From: an uncultured Mycoplasmataceae bacterium
GTDB lineage: Bacteria > Bacillota_I > Bacilli_A > Mycoplasmatales > Hepatoplasmataceae
Assembly (NCBI GenBank): GCA_947330515.1
Contig: CAMZOE010000010.1
Location: 21,883 to 85,882, forward strand
Direction: 5' to 3'
Length of the DNA stretch: 64,000 nucleotides
A program made the translations under genes and the position numbers. Below are positions 48,185 to 58,590 of the stretch, in pieces. The notes under the pieces are model-generated. The model was given only the letters and a program-made list of their open reading frames with translations, was not told the origin of the DNA and did no database searches. How positions within the stretch are numbered: the first letter of the stretch is position 1; each line of letters begins with the position of its first letter.

Positions 48185-48212
48185 AATAAATCCCTTTAAA
48201 AGGGATTTATTT
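48185..48212. terminator. Perfect hairpin between PnuC-like gene and rpmJ leader
   Basis: AATAAATCCCTTTAAAAGGGATTTATT. Confidence 0.7.
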
Positions 48213-48255
48213 TAAATTAAAAGTATAAAATTACCAAATTATTAACTAAATTTAT

Positions 48256-49128
48256 TTAATTACTTAGATTTGGTCAAACAAAAAAATTAACAACATTAGT
48301 AGTGGAATAAAAAGTAAATAAAATAACTAGTGACATAGATGAAAGTCTAAAAGAAGAAATTTCAATTGAACTACCACTATTATTTGGAACTGTAATAGCA
48401 TTAAATAATCATCAAATAATTAAAATAATATCTGAAATTAAGAAAATTATTTGACTTTCAACAGATTTTTTTGCCACTAAAATAATACTTATTAAAGAAA
48501 GTGAAAAAGCAAATCCATCAATTACTGCAGAAACAATTTCATAACTAGTTGCATCTTTTAATGGTATTTTTTTAATTAAAAGTGTAAGTCCAATTGACAT
48601 TCAAAAAATAAAAAAAGAAAGAAGAAGAACAATTCCTGAAATTATTAAAATTGTTTTTATTGTTCCATACTTATTAACTAAAATAAAATCAAATGATTGT
48701 TGTTCATCATCAACTTTTATAAATCATTTATAGTATTGATACATTCCTGTAAAAAAGAATGTAACATTTTCAAAAAAAAGAAATCACAAATGATTCGTAG
48801 AATTAACAATCGCAAGAGAAATAACTGCTATTGTATTAAAAACAATAAAAATTTTAACTCTATTTACATTTGGACTATTTGGATCATATAGTGAATATGT
48901 TGCAACATTCATCATTCCAAAAATCGATGAAATAAAAGTAATAGCAATATTCCATTTAAGAGAACTACTAATCGTAGTTGAATCTTGAACAAAAATTAAT
49001 CATGATAAGTTCATTGTAAATAAGATTGTTACAAAAAAAGCAAACAAAATAATAATCATTTGTTTTGGAATTTTTTGAGAAATTTTTTTATGTCAATTTT
49101 TCTTGACATCGTTATTTAATATATTCAT
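48256..49128 (-). CDS. PnuC-like nicotinamide transporter family membrane protein
   Basis: Merged 290-aa polytopic ORF; 'GMYQYYKWF' and 'AKKSVESQIIFLISDIILIIWW' resemble PnuC segments. Confidence 0.5.
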
Positions 49129-49216
49129 TTTTTTTCTTTCTAATTTAATTATATTAATGAATTATACCTTAATTTTATAAAAAAAATATCTATTATATAT
49201 TATGAATATATAATAA

Positions 49217-49249
49217 AAAAATGAAGATTTTTTATAAATCTTCATTTTT
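49217..49249 (-). terminator. Terminator downstream of infA
   Basis: AAAAATGAAGATTT-N5-AAATCTTCATTTTT. Confidence 0.7.
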
Positions 49250-49256
49250 GTTTTTT

Positions 49257-49475
49257 TTAGAATCTATAAACAATTCTTCCTCTTGTTGGATCATAAGGAC
49301 TAATTTCAATGGAAACTTTATCTCCAACTAAAATTCTAATAAAATTCATTCTTATTTTTCCAGAAACATGAGCAACAATTGTATGTCCATTTTCTAATTT
49401 AACTTCGAATTCACCTTTGGGAATTAATTTTACTACTGTTCCGTTAAGCTTTAATACGTTTTCTTCTTTTTGCAT
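49257..49475 (-). CDS. infA: Translation initiation factor IF-1
   Basis: '[65 protein letters not shown]'. Confidence 0.96.
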   Translation of the reverse strand: MQKEENVLKLNGTVVKLIPKGEFEVKLENGHTIVAHVSGKIRMNFIRILVGDKVSIEISPYDPTRGRIVYRF

Positions 49476-49477
49476 AC

Positions 49478-50251
49478 TTATACTTTGCTTAAAATTTTTG
49501 CTCCTTCCTTTGTTATTAATACAGTGTGTTCTTCATGGGAAGTATTTTTCCCTTTAGAATTTCTAACACTTCATTTATCTAAAGGATCAATAAAAACTTG
49601 ATCAGTTTCAAACATTACCATAGGTTCAATACAAATGGTCATATTTTCTTGTAAGACAAAGTTATTTCTCTTATCAAAGAAATTAGGAACATTTGGTTCT
49701 TCATGAAGTTCTTTTCCAATTCCATGACCAACAAAATCTTTGACAACATGTAATTCATTTGCCTCTACATATTCTTGAACTTCTTTTCCAAGTTCACTAA
49801 GTTTTACTCCAGGTTTTGCAAATGCAATAGCAATTGCAAGTGCTTCCTTAGTAATATCTAAAAGTTTTTGATTTTTTTCACTTATCTTTCCAACCCCCAT
49901 TGAAAAAGCTGCATCTCCATAGTAACCATCTTTTTCAACTCCAACATCAATTGAAACAATATCCCCTTCATGTAATGGATTATTATTAGGAATCCCATGA
50001 ACTAAAGTTTCATTAATAGAAAGACAAATACTATTAGGAAAACCATCATAATCTAAAAATGCAGGTTTTCCACCATTTTCTTCAATAATTTTTTTAGCAA
50101 TTGCATCAAGTTCTAAAGGGATTGATCCAGGTTTAATCTCTTTTTTTAGTTCTTCATGAACTAGTGCTACAATTCTTGAAGCTTCTTTTACTTTTGCTAT
50201 TTCTTTTGGAGTTTTAGAAAAACTTTTAACATTAAAAAAATTTTTAAACAT
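49478..50251 (-). CDS. map: Methionine aminopeptidase type I
   Basis: '[29 protein letters not shown]', '[20 protein letters not shown]', C-terminal '[12 protein letters not shown]'. Confidence 0.96.
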
Positions 50252-50879
50252 TTAAAACCTCTAAAATTATCTCTTTTGTTGGTTTATTTGCATCAATTTC
50301 AATTAGATTATTTTGTTCTCTATAATAATCAATCATTGGTTTTGTTTGTTCTTCAAAAACTTCTAAACGATGTTTAATGCTATCAGGATGATCATCTTTT
50401 CTAATGATTAATGTTTCATTATCAACATCACAATGATTTTCTACTTTAGGAGGATTGTGAGTAAGATTGTAAATCTTTCCGCACATTGGACAAAGCCTTC
50501 TTCCGGAAAGTCTTTTAATGATTACATCATTAGATAGATTAAAAGAAATTATTTTATATTCATTAATATTTTTTTCTTGAAAATATTTCTCTAATCTTTT
50601 TGTTTGATTTAAATTTCTCGGATAACCATCTAAAATTATTTTTTTAGAAAGATCCATTTTTTCTAGTGCATCAACTAAAACCTCAGTTGTAGTTTGATCA
50701 TCAATAAGATTACCTTCATTCACTAGTTTATTAATTTTTTTTGAAAGGTTAGAATCACCTTTCATAATATTTCTAAATAAATCACCAGTTGAAATATGAA
50801 TAAAATTATGATTTTCTTTCAACTCAGATGAAACTGTCCCTTTCCCAGTACCAGGGGCTCCTAAAAAAATATAAAACAT
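50244..50879 (-). CDS. adk: Adenylate kinase
   Basis: 'FLGAPGTGKGTVSSEL', 'ILDGYPRNLNQ', lid 'RRLCPMCGKIYNLTHNPPKVENHCDVD'. Confidence 0.96.
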   Translation of the reverse strand: MFYIFLGAPGTGKGTVSSELKENHNFIHISTGDLFRNIMKGDSNLSKKINKLVNEGNLIDDQTTTEVLVDALEKMDLSKKIILDGYPRNLNQTKRLEKYFQEKNINEYKIISFNLSNDVIIKRLSGRRLCPMCGKIYNLTHNPPKVENHCDVDNETLIIRKDDHPDSIKHRLEVFEEQTKPMIDYYREQNNLIEIDANKPTKEIILEVLNV

Positions 50880-50887
50880 ATATTAGT

Positions 50888-52243
50888 TTAGTTGAATAAA
50901 ACTGTATCAGAATCTGAAGATTTTTTTGAATTTCTTTTTTTATTGATATTAGCTTTATTAACTTTACCTTTCTGTGAAGATTTTGTTCCAGAAGCAATTA
51001 ATCTTGCTTGGATTTGTTGTCAAGTATCTATCGAAATAGAAACCATAATAATTGTTGATGTTCCACCAATCCCAATATAATTAGGAATTCCTAAGAAACC
51101 AATTAAATATGGAAGGATAGCAACAAAAGTTAAATAGAATGCTCCAATAATTGAAAGTGAAGTTACTGTTTTTGATAAATAAGTTTCAGTTTCAATTCCT
51201 GGTTTAATCCCTATAATAAAGGTTGACTGTTTTTGAAATTGCTCTGCAGTTTGTTCGCTATTAATATTAATATGTGAATAAAACATTGTGAATAAAAAAA
51301 CTAATATTGAATATAAAGTAATTCCAAACAGTGAATTTAATGAAAAATTTTGTACTACTCAATGTTTTCCAACTGAAGTATCAGGGAAGAATTGAGCAAT
51401 TGTTGGTGCTAAAGTCATTAATGATGAAGCAAAAATGACCGGAATTACACCTGCTGGATTTACTTTTAAAGGCATATAAGTTTGTTTTGTTTTCATTAAA
51501 CTTAAACCTCTACCAGTTTGTTGAATTGGGATTTGTCTTGTTGAAGTTTCAAATCAACCAATAAATAAAATGATAAGTAAAAACAATGAAATATAAAAGA
51601 TGAAGAACATAAATGAAGTTAAATAGAAGGTTGAACCCATAATATTAACTCAAGAATTATTTAGTTTAGAAGGCAATAATGCTAAAATTCCAACTAAAAT
51701 AAGCATTGATGTTCCATTACCAACTCCATACATTGTTATTTGATCAGCTATTCAAATAGCAACCATTGATCCGGCAACCATAATAACAGTATACTCTGCA
51801 ATATATGCTGATTCACTACCAGCAGGAATTGTTACATATCCTGAACTAGTTAATGCTAAAGCAATGGCGACAGCTTGAACAATTGCAATAAAAATTGCTG
51901 TTATTCTTGTAATTTTTTCTAATTTAATTCTTCCTTTTTCTCCTTGTTTGTTTAAACGTGCAAGGGGAGGAATTACATCAGTTGATAGTAATTGAATAAT
52001 AATTGATGAAGTAATATACGGTGTGACTCCAAGAGCGAAGATCGAGAATTTCATCAATCCTCCTCCTCCAAGTAAATTAAGAAGAGATAGAAAACTTGCT
52101 TCGTTCCCTAAATCACCTTGATTTATTTGTGCCCCAGGTAGTGTAATTAGCGTTCCTAAACGAAATAAAAGTATCAATAACAATGTTATTAATACTCTCT
52201 TTAATATTTTTCAGTCTAAGAATAATTGTTTCAAATATTTCAT
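50888..52243 (-). CDS. secY: Preprotein translocase SecY
   Basis: Merged 451-aa ORF; '[29 protein letters not shown]', '[15 protein letters not shown]', '[26 protein letters not shown]'. Confidence 0.96.
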
Positions 52244-52256
52244 AACCAATAAAAAA

Positions 52257-52700
52257 TTAAACTATTATTAGTTTTACTCCTGCTTTTTCAAGTTTTTCTT
52301 TAGCGGAAGCGGAAACTTTGTTTGCTTGAATTGAAGCAAATTTCACTTCTAAATCTCCGTTACCTAATATTTTGATTTTTTTGTTAAGATTTTTGATTAA
52401 ATTAAATTCAACAAATGTTGCTAAAGTAACTTCTTTAACATCATTTAAACGATTTAAATCTTGGATATTGATAATATCATATTCAACAGTATTAATGTTA
52501 TTGAACCCACGTTTGGGAATTCTTTTGTAAAGTGGATTTTGTCCACCTTCAAATCCTATTTTCTTACTATATCCTGCTCTGGATTTTTGTCCATTTTCTC
52601 CACGTCCGGCAGTTTTACCATGACCAGAACCAGTACCACGACCAACTCTTTTTTTAGCTTGTCTAGAACCTGGAGTAGGTTTTAAAGAATGTAATTTCAT
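52257..52700 (-). CDS. rplO: Ribosomal protein L15
   Basis: 'LHSLKPTPGSRQAKKRVGRGTGSGHGKTAGRGENGQKSRAG'. Confidence 0.97.
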   Translation of the reverse strand: MKLHSLKPTPGSRQAKKRVGRGTGSGHGKTAGRGENGQKSRAGYSKKIGFEGGQNPLYKRIPKRGFNNINTVEYDIINIQDLNRLNDVKEVTLATFVEFNLIKNLNKKIKILGNGDLEVKFASIQANKVSASAKEKLEKAGVKLIIV

Positions 52701-52713
52701 GTCTATCTCCTAT

Positions 52714-53385
52714 CTATAGTTTTTTGTCTCTTAATTTTTCAAATTGTTCTTTAGTTTTCATTGAAACAAGAGCATCTATTGTTCCAAGAACAACAGCTTT
52801 AGGAGTATTTGAACCTAAATTTTTACTATAAATATTTTCAATTCCAGCAAGTTCAACAACTGAACGTACAACATCAGAAGCAACAATTCCTTTTCCATCT
52901 TTAGCTGGTTTTAGTAAAACTCTTGCAGCTCCATTGTGTCCAATATATTCATGAGGAATAGTTTTATGATCACCAACTATTTTTACTGAATAAATATTTT
53001 TTCTTGCAAGTCTTGCAGCTTTTTTAATCGCTTCAGGTACTTCTATAGATTTTGCAGTTGCAAATCCTACATGACCTTTTTTATCACCAACAACAACTAG
53101 TGCAGAAAATTTAAATTTTCTTCCACCTTTTGTTACTTTGATAACTCTTTTAATTTGAATAACTTTTTCTTCATATTGATCAGTTTCACGATTAAAGTTT
53201 TTACGATTATTTCTTCTTGGTCTATTATTATCTCTTCTAAATTCTTTTGGTTTAGAACTAGGAATAGATGGTTTAGAATCAGAAGAAGTTTTTGGATTTG
53301 AAGCAACTTGTTTTGAATCACTTGTAGTTGATTTAGAAGTTTTTTCTTGAGTTACTTCTTTTTTTATTTCTGAATTTTCAGTCAT
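52714..53385 (-). CDS. rpsE: Ribosomal protein S5 with ~70-aa N-terminal extension
   Basis: 'KVIQIKRVIKVTKGGRKFKFSALVVVGDKKGHVGFATAKS' preceded by S/T/K/N/R-rich extension. Confidence 0.96.
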   Translation of the reverse strand: MTENSEIKKEVTQEKTSKSTTSDSKQVASNPKTSSDSKPSIPSSKPKEFRRDNNRPRRNNRKNFNRETDQYEEKVIQIKRVIKVTKGGRKFKFSALVVVGDKKGHVGFATAKSIEVPEAIKKAARLARKNIYSVKIVGDHKTIPHEYIGHNGAARVLLKPAKDGKGIVASDVVRSVVELAGIENIYSKNLGSNTPKAVVLGTIDALVSMKTKEQFEKLRDKKL

Positions 53386-53394
53386 AATGTCTCC

Positions 53395-53745
53395 CTAAAA
53401 TTCCAATCCGTTTTCTCTTAAGATTTCTGCAAATGCTTTAACTTTACCATGATAAAGATATCCACCACGATCAAAAACAATATTTTTAATATTTTTTTCA
53501 TTTGCTTTTTTTGCTAAATCAGATGCAACTTTTTTAGCGTTTTCAATATTTGAACCATTTAGTTTTAAAGTTAATGTTGAAGAAGAAACAAGTGTTTTTC
53601 CTTCATTATCATCAATTATTTGAGCATAGAAGTTTGAGTTGGAAACGAAAACATTTACTCTTGGGCGTTCACTTGTTCCAGCAATTTTCGCTCTAACTCT
53701 ATAATGACGAATTTTTCTTGCTTGTTCTTTTGTTTTTTTTGCCAT
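53395..53745 (-). CDS. rplR: Ribosomal protein L18
   Basis: '[37 protein letters not shown]'. Confidence 0.97.
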   Translation of the reverse strand: MAKKTKEQARKIRHYRVRAKIAGTSERPRVNVFVSNSNFYAQIIDDNEGKTLVSSSTLTLKLNGSNIENAKKVASDLAKKANEKNIKNIVFDRGGYLYHGKVKAFAEILRENGLEF

Positions 53746-53754
53746 GTCTACTCC

Positions 53755-54294
53755 CTATTTAGCTGCTTTTCCAGCTTTTCTAATAATATGCTCATCTTTA
53801 TATCTAATTCCTTTTCCACCATATGGTTCTGGTTTACGAAGTTTTTTAATTTGAGAAGCAAATAAACCAACAGCTTGTTTATCAATTCCAGAAATAATTA
53901 AACCAGTTTGTTTAACTAATTCAACTTTTAAATTATCAGGAATTGTTTTCTCAATTTTATGTGAATAACCTAATGAAAAAATTAATTCATTACCATTCAT
54001 TTTAACGTTATATCCAACTCCAATAATTTGAAGTTCTTTTTTATAACCTTCTTTAACACCAATAAGCATTCCATTAATTAATGAATTAATAGTTCCATGC
54101 ATCATTCTTGCTTGTTTAGCGTTATTATTATTAACAACTTTTATTTGGTTGTTTTCTTTAGTGATTTCAAATTCTCTTGGGAATTTTTTTTGCATTTCTC
54201 CTAGAGAACCTTTTACTGTTACTAAATTATCTTTAGTAATTGTTACTTCTACTCCCTCAGGAATGTTTAAAATTCTTTTTCCGACTCTACTCAT
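53755..54294 (-). CDS. rplF: Ribosomal protein L6
   Basis: 'MSRVGKRILNIPEGVEVTI...RKPEPYGGKGIRYKDEHIIRKAGK'. Confidence 0.97.
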   Translation of the reverse strand: MSRVGKRILNIPEGVEVTITKDNLVTVKGSLGEMQKKFPREFEITKENNQIKVVNNNNAKQARMMHGTINSLINGMLIGVKEGYKKELQIIGVGYNVKMNGNELIFSLGYSHKIEKTIPDNLKVELVKQTGLIISGIDKQAVGLFASQIKKLRKPEPYGGKGIRYKDEHIIRKAGKAAK

Positions 54295-54300
54295 AATCTA

Positions 54301-54696
54301 TCAAACGAAAGCTAAAACTTCCCCTCCTAAATTATTTAGTTTAGCATTTTTAGCTGTCATCATTCCTTGTGAAGTTGAAATTACAGCAATCCCAAATCCA
54401 TTAAGTACTTTAGGTAATTTTTCAGAACGTGAATATACTCTTAAACCAGGTTTTGAAATTCTTTTTAAACCTGAAATAACACGTTTTTGTCCTTTATACT
54501 TTAAATAAATTAAAATTGATTTTTTAGCTACATTATCACTATTTAAGATTTTAAAATCCTTAATATAACCTTCATCAATTAAAACTTTTGCAAATTCATT
54601 TTTAATTTTTGAATATGGTATTTCTACTGTTTTAAATCTTCTTTGGTTTGCATTTCTAATGCGTGTTAGCATATCTGCAATTGGATCATTTATCAT
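54301..54696 (-). CDS. rpsH: Ribosomal protein S8
   Basis: '[32 protein letters not shown]...[31 protein letters not shown]'. Confidence 0.97.
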   Translation of the reverse strand: [131 protein letters not shown]

Positions 54697-54726
54697 ATCT
54701 CTTATACTCCTTGATTAAAATGCACC

Positions 54727-54912
54727 TTATCAAGATGATTTTTTAACACCTGGAATTTCCCCTTTTGATGCCATATCTCTAAAGCAAACTCTACATATTC
54801 CATATTTACGATTAACTGCATGTGGTCTTCCGCAAATTTGACAACGTGTATATTCTCTTGTAGAAAATTTTTGATGTTTTTTTTGTTTTTCAACTAAAGC
54901 TTTTCTAGCCAT
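54727..54912 (-). CDS. rpsN: Ribosomal protein S14 (zinc-binding type)
   Basis: '[61 protein letters not shown]'. Confidence 0.97.
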
Positions 54913-55477
54913 TATTTGACGCTCCTTTAAATTTAGTACCAAAAGGCATACCTAAACGTTTAAGCATTTCATAAACGTGCTCATTTTCTGTTGAAGATGT
55001 TACCATGGTAATATCTAATCCTTTAATGGTTTTAACTTTATCATATTCAATTTCAGGGAAAATAATATGTTCTTTGATTCCTAAAGTATAATTACCAAAT
55101 TGATCAAATGAATTACTATTTAAACCTCTAAAATCACGAATACGTGGTAAAGAAATAGAAATTAATTTATCTAAAAAATCATACATTTTTTGTCCTCTTA
55201 AAGTTACTTTAACTCCAATTGGCATATCTTGTCTTAATTTAAATGTAGCAATTGATTTCTTTGCTTTAGTAGTAATTGGAAATTGTCCTGTAATTAATGC
55301 TAGTTCTTTTTGAGCATCTTGAATGATACTTTTATCATTAACTGCTTTTCCTAAACCCATATTAATTACTATTTTTTCAATCTTTGGAACTTGCATTATG
55401 TTAAGATTGAAATCTTTTTTTAAAGAAGGAACAATTTCAGTTTTATATTTATCATATAGTCTTGATTCTATACCCAT
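54905..55477 (-). CDS. rplE: Ribosomal protein L5
   Basis: '[55 protein letters not shown]'. Confidence 0.97.
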   Translation of the reverse strand: MGIESRLYDKYKTEIVPSLKKDFNLNIMQVPKIEKIVINMGLGKAVNDKSIIQDAQKELALITGQFPITTKAKKSIATFKLRQDMPIGVKVTLRGQKMYDFLDKLISISLPRIRDFRGLNSNSFDQFGNYTLGIKEHIIFPEIEYDKVKTIKGLDITMVTSSTENEHVYEMLKRLGMPFGTKFKGASNNG

Positions 55478-55498
55478 AATTAAATGTTTTCCTTCCTC

Positions 55499-55828
55499 TT
55501 ATATATCTTGATTATTTTTTTTCAAGAATCTAATTTTATTTTTTTTACCTGATTTTTCATTGATTTCATAACGATAACCAACTTTTGAGGCAACTACATT
55601 TTTCCCTTTTCCTTCGACAACCATTACATTAGAAACATCAATTGGTCCTTCTTGTTTAATGATTCCACCTTCGGGATTTATTTGTGTAGGTTTTTTATGA
55701 TAAGTTTTAATGTTGATTCCTTCAACAATAACTTTTTTTGTTTCAGAGTTAGTTTCAATTACAACTCCAATTTTTCCCTTATCTTTTCCTGCAATAACAA
55801 CTACACGATCACTTTTTTTAACTCTCAT
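55499..55828 (-). CDS. rplX: Ribosomal protein L24
   Basis: 'MRVKKSDRVVVIAGKDKGKIGVV...NIKTYHKKPTQINPEGGIIKQEGPIDVSNVMVV'. Confidence 0.97.
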   Translation of the reverse strand: MRVKKSDRVVVIAGKDKGKIGVVIETNSETKKVIVEGINIKTYHKKPTQINPEGGIIKQEGPIDVSNVMVVEGKGKNVVASKVGYRYEINEKSGKKNKIRFLKKNNQDI

Positions 55829-55838
55829 AACCTTCTCC

Positions 55839-56207
55839 TTAAAGAACTTCTTGAGCAAGTGAAATTACTCTTGAGTAACCCTTTTCTCTTAATTCTCTTG
55901 CTACTGGTCCAAAGATACGAGTTCCTCTTGGTGTTTTATCATCTTTAATAATAACTGCAGCGTTATCATCAAAACGAACAATTTCACCAGTATTACGTCT
56001 TAAAGGATATTTTGTACGAACTATAACAGCTTTTACAACTTGTCCTTTTTTAACCATTCCATGTGGTTGAGCAGATTTAACTGTACAAACAACAATATCA
56101 CCAACTGAAGAAAATTTACGATGTGATCCACCTAAATTTCTAATAATTAGTAATTCTTTTGCTCCTGAATTATCAGCTACATTAACTCTAGTTTCTTGTT
56201 GAAGCAT
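55839..56207 (-). CDS. rplN: Ribosomal protein L14
   Basis: '[40 protein letters not shown]'. Confidence 0.97.
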   Translation of the reverse strand: MLQQETRVNVADNSGAKELLIIRNLGGSHRKFSSVGDIVVCTVKSAQPHGMVKKGQVVKAVIVRTKYPLRRNTGEIVRFDDNAAVIIKDDKTPRGTRIFGPVARELREKGYSRVISLAQEVL

Positions 56208-56208
56208 A

Positions 56209-56472
56209 CTATTTAGCCACCTTTTGTCTCTCTTTTACTTCTACTAATCTGAAGTATTTAGATTTAGAGTATAGTTTTGTTTCCATGATTGATACTTTAT
56301 CGCCAATTTTAGCTTCTCCATATTCATCATGCGCTTTAAATTTTTTAGAATATTTTACACGTTTTTGATATAAAGGATGTTTACGGTAAGTGTCAACTTG
56401 AACGGTAATTGTTTTGTCCATTTTATCTGAAGTAACAACCCCAATATAAACTTTTCTGTTATTTCTTTCCAT
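56209..56472 (-). CDS. rpsQ: Ribosomal protein S17
   Basis: '[45 protein letters not shown]'. Confidence 0.97.
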   Translation of the reverse strand: MERNNRKVYIGVVTSDKMDKTITVQVDTYRKHPLYQKRVKYSKKFKAHDEYGEAKIGDKVSIMETKLYSKSKYFRLVEVKERQKVAK

Positions 56473-56473
56473 T

Positions 56474-56719
56474 TTATTTTCCTTTTATAGCTTTTTTATT
56501 TTTTGCTTTTGCAACAACTTTTGGGCTATCTTTTTCTTTAATTACTGTAAATACTCTTGCAATATCTTTTCTCACTTGTGTTAGTTCATGAGTTTCATTT
56601 AATTGACCTGTTTCTGCTTGAAATCTTAATCTCATAAATTGACCTTTTAAAATTGAAATTTCTTTTAGAAGCTCAGGTTTTGATTTTGCTCTTAGTTTTT
56701 CTATATCTTTTTTAGCCAT
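56474..56719 (-). CDS. rpmC: Ribosomal protein L29
   Basis: '[56 protein letters not shown]'. Confidence 0.95.
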   Translation of the reverse strand: MAKKDIEKLRAKSKPELLKEISILKGQFMRLRFQAETGQLNETHELTQVRKDIARVFTVIKEKDSPKVVAKAKNKKAIKGK

Positions 56720-57131
56720 TTAAATCATCCTTTTTAACTACCTTACATATAATTGGTAATTTATGTTGTCCAAGTCTTAATGCTTCTAAAGCATCTGCTT
56801 CATTATGAAAATCAACTTCAAATAAAATCATTTTAGGTTTTACAACGGCAACGTATCTATCAACACTACCTTTACCTTTTCCCATACGAACTTCTAAAGG
56901 TTTTTTAGTAAGTGCATTATGAGGAAATATTCTTATTCAAATTTTTCCACCACGTTTCATATGTCTAACAATTGCTTTTCTGGCAGATTCTATTTGTCTT
57001 GCATCTACTCAACCAGCTGTTTGTGCTTGAATAGCATATCTCCCAAATTCAATTGTTGTTCCACGTTTGGCTTTTCCTTCATAAGAAACACGAAATGGTT
57101 TTCTGTATTTAGTTCTTTTAGGTTGTAACAT
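56712..57131 (-). CDS. rplP: Ribosomal protein L16
   Basis: Single-frame reading through TGA: '[54 protein letters not shown]'. Confidence 0.97.
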
Positions 57132-57955
57132 TATTTAGCACCATCCCCAGAATTTGTTTTACCACCATTATTCGGTCTATTATTATTGTTTGATCTATTA
57201 TTATTATTTGATCTATTATTATTATTTGATCTACCATTATTTGGTCTATTGTTGTTATATCTTTTTTTGTAAGGTTTTCTTTCTTCCTCAATCATTGTTA
57301 CTGGTTTGTTTCCTAAAATTTCTGATTTAGAAATTCAAACTTTTACCCCAATAACACCATAAGTTGTTTTAGCTTCTGCGATTGAAAAATCAATATCGTT
57401 TCTAAATGTTTGTAAAGGAACAACTCCACGAGAATAACCTTCTGAACGAGCCATTTCAACTCCGTTAAGTCTTCCAGAAACTTTAGTTTTAACTCCTAAA
57501 GCTCCAGCTTTCATAACTCTCGCAATCATTTTCTTTTGAATAATTCTAAAAGGAACACGATTTTCTAAAGCAATTGCGATTTCATTAGCAACTAATTGTG
57601 CTGATAAATCTGCTCTAGGAATTTCTTTAACATTTAATTCAATGTTTTTGTTTTTATCTTTTAAAACTTTTTTAATTGCAATGTTGATTTCTTTTATATT
57701 TGATCCATCTTTTCCTAAAATAATTCCAGGACGGGCAGTATAAATATCAACACTTATTTTATTATTTTTAGCAATTCTATTAATTACTATTCTTCCGATA
57801 AAATATTTTCTTTCAAGTGGTTTGAAATAATTTCTAATTTTTTTATCTTCACCAAGAAATTTAGCTCAATCTTTATTATCAGAAGGATATCATGTTGCAT
57901 TTCAAGGTTTAGTAATTCCTAAACGAATCGCATTTGGATTTGCTTTTTGACCCAT
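57131..57955 (-). CDS. rpsC: Ribosomal protein S3 with repetitive C-terminal tail
   Basis: '[14 protein letters not shown]...[17 protein letters not shown]...[18 protein letters not shown]'; tail [12 protein letters not shown]. Confidence 0.96.
57170..57255. repeat. Tandem ~18-bp repeats in 3' end of rpsC
   Basis: Repeats of ttatttgatctattatta on + strand, encoding (NNNNRS)n. Confidence 0.85.
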
Positions 57956-57957
57956 GA

Positions 57958-58302
57958 CTATCTCCCTTTTCTTTCATCAGAAACAACTACTTCTAAAATT
58001 GTTGTTCTTTTTCTTTTAAGATCTGCTCTTCCTTTTGCTCTAGGTCTAAATCTTTTTAAAGTTGGACCTTCGTTTGCTACTGTACGACTTACAAATAATT
58101 TATCCGCAAGCATTCCATGATTTTCTGTTGCATTAGCAATAGCAGAATTCAATGTTTTTAATACTAATGGTGCAGCTTTTTTATTTGTTTGTTCTAAAAT
58201 AGCAATGGCTTCAATAGTATTTTTGTTTCTAATTAACTCTAATACTAAATTCACCTTTTGTGAAGAGATACGTAAATATTTTGTTGATGCTTTTGCTTCC
58301 AT
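57958..58302 (-). CDS. rplV: Ribosomal protein L22
   Basis: 'AKASTKYLRISSQKVNLVLELIRNKNTIEAIAILEQTNKKAAPLVLKTLNSAIANATEN'. Confidence 0.97.
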   Translation of the reverse strand: MEAKASTKYLRISSQKVNLVLELIRNKNTIEAIAILEQTNKKAAPLVLKTLNSAIANATENHGMLADKLFVSRTVANEGPTLKRFRPRAKGRADLKRKRTTILEVVVSDERKGR

Positions 58303-58314
58303 TTTTATTTTCTC

Positions 58315-58590
58315 CTATCTCTTTTTCTTTTTATCTGCGCCGTGTCCACCGAATTTTCTCGTTGGAGCGAATTCACCAAGTTTATGTCCTACCATATCTT
58401 CAATGATATAAACATTAACAAAATCTCTACCATTATGAACTTGGAATGTTAATCCAATAAAATTAGGGAAGATTGTAGATCTTCTTGATCATGTTTTAAT
58501 TGGTTTCTTTGATTTTGATTCAACAGCTGCTTCAACTTTTTTTCTTAAATGCTCATCGATAAACGGTGCTTTTTTTAATGATCTTGACAT
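58315..58590 (-). CDS. rpsS: Ribosomal protein S19
   Basis: '[78 protein letters not shown]'. Confidence 0.97.

Noticed and set aside
52701-52713. Missing rpmD (L30) between rpsE and rplO
   Set aside because: Real absence, but loss of L30 is common in mycoplasmas, so not a novelty.
53133-53321. Alternative-frame ORF within rpsE
   Set aside because: Out-of-frame reading of the S5 N-terminal extension.
54702-54893. Alternative-frame ORF overlapping rpsN
   Set aside because: The other frame is clearly ribosomal protein S14; this is an out-of-frame artefact.
57170-57255. Possible CRISPR-like short repeats
   Set aside because: Repeats are contiguous, in frame and encode the S3 tail; no spacers. 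No CRISPR array or cas gene seen in the window.
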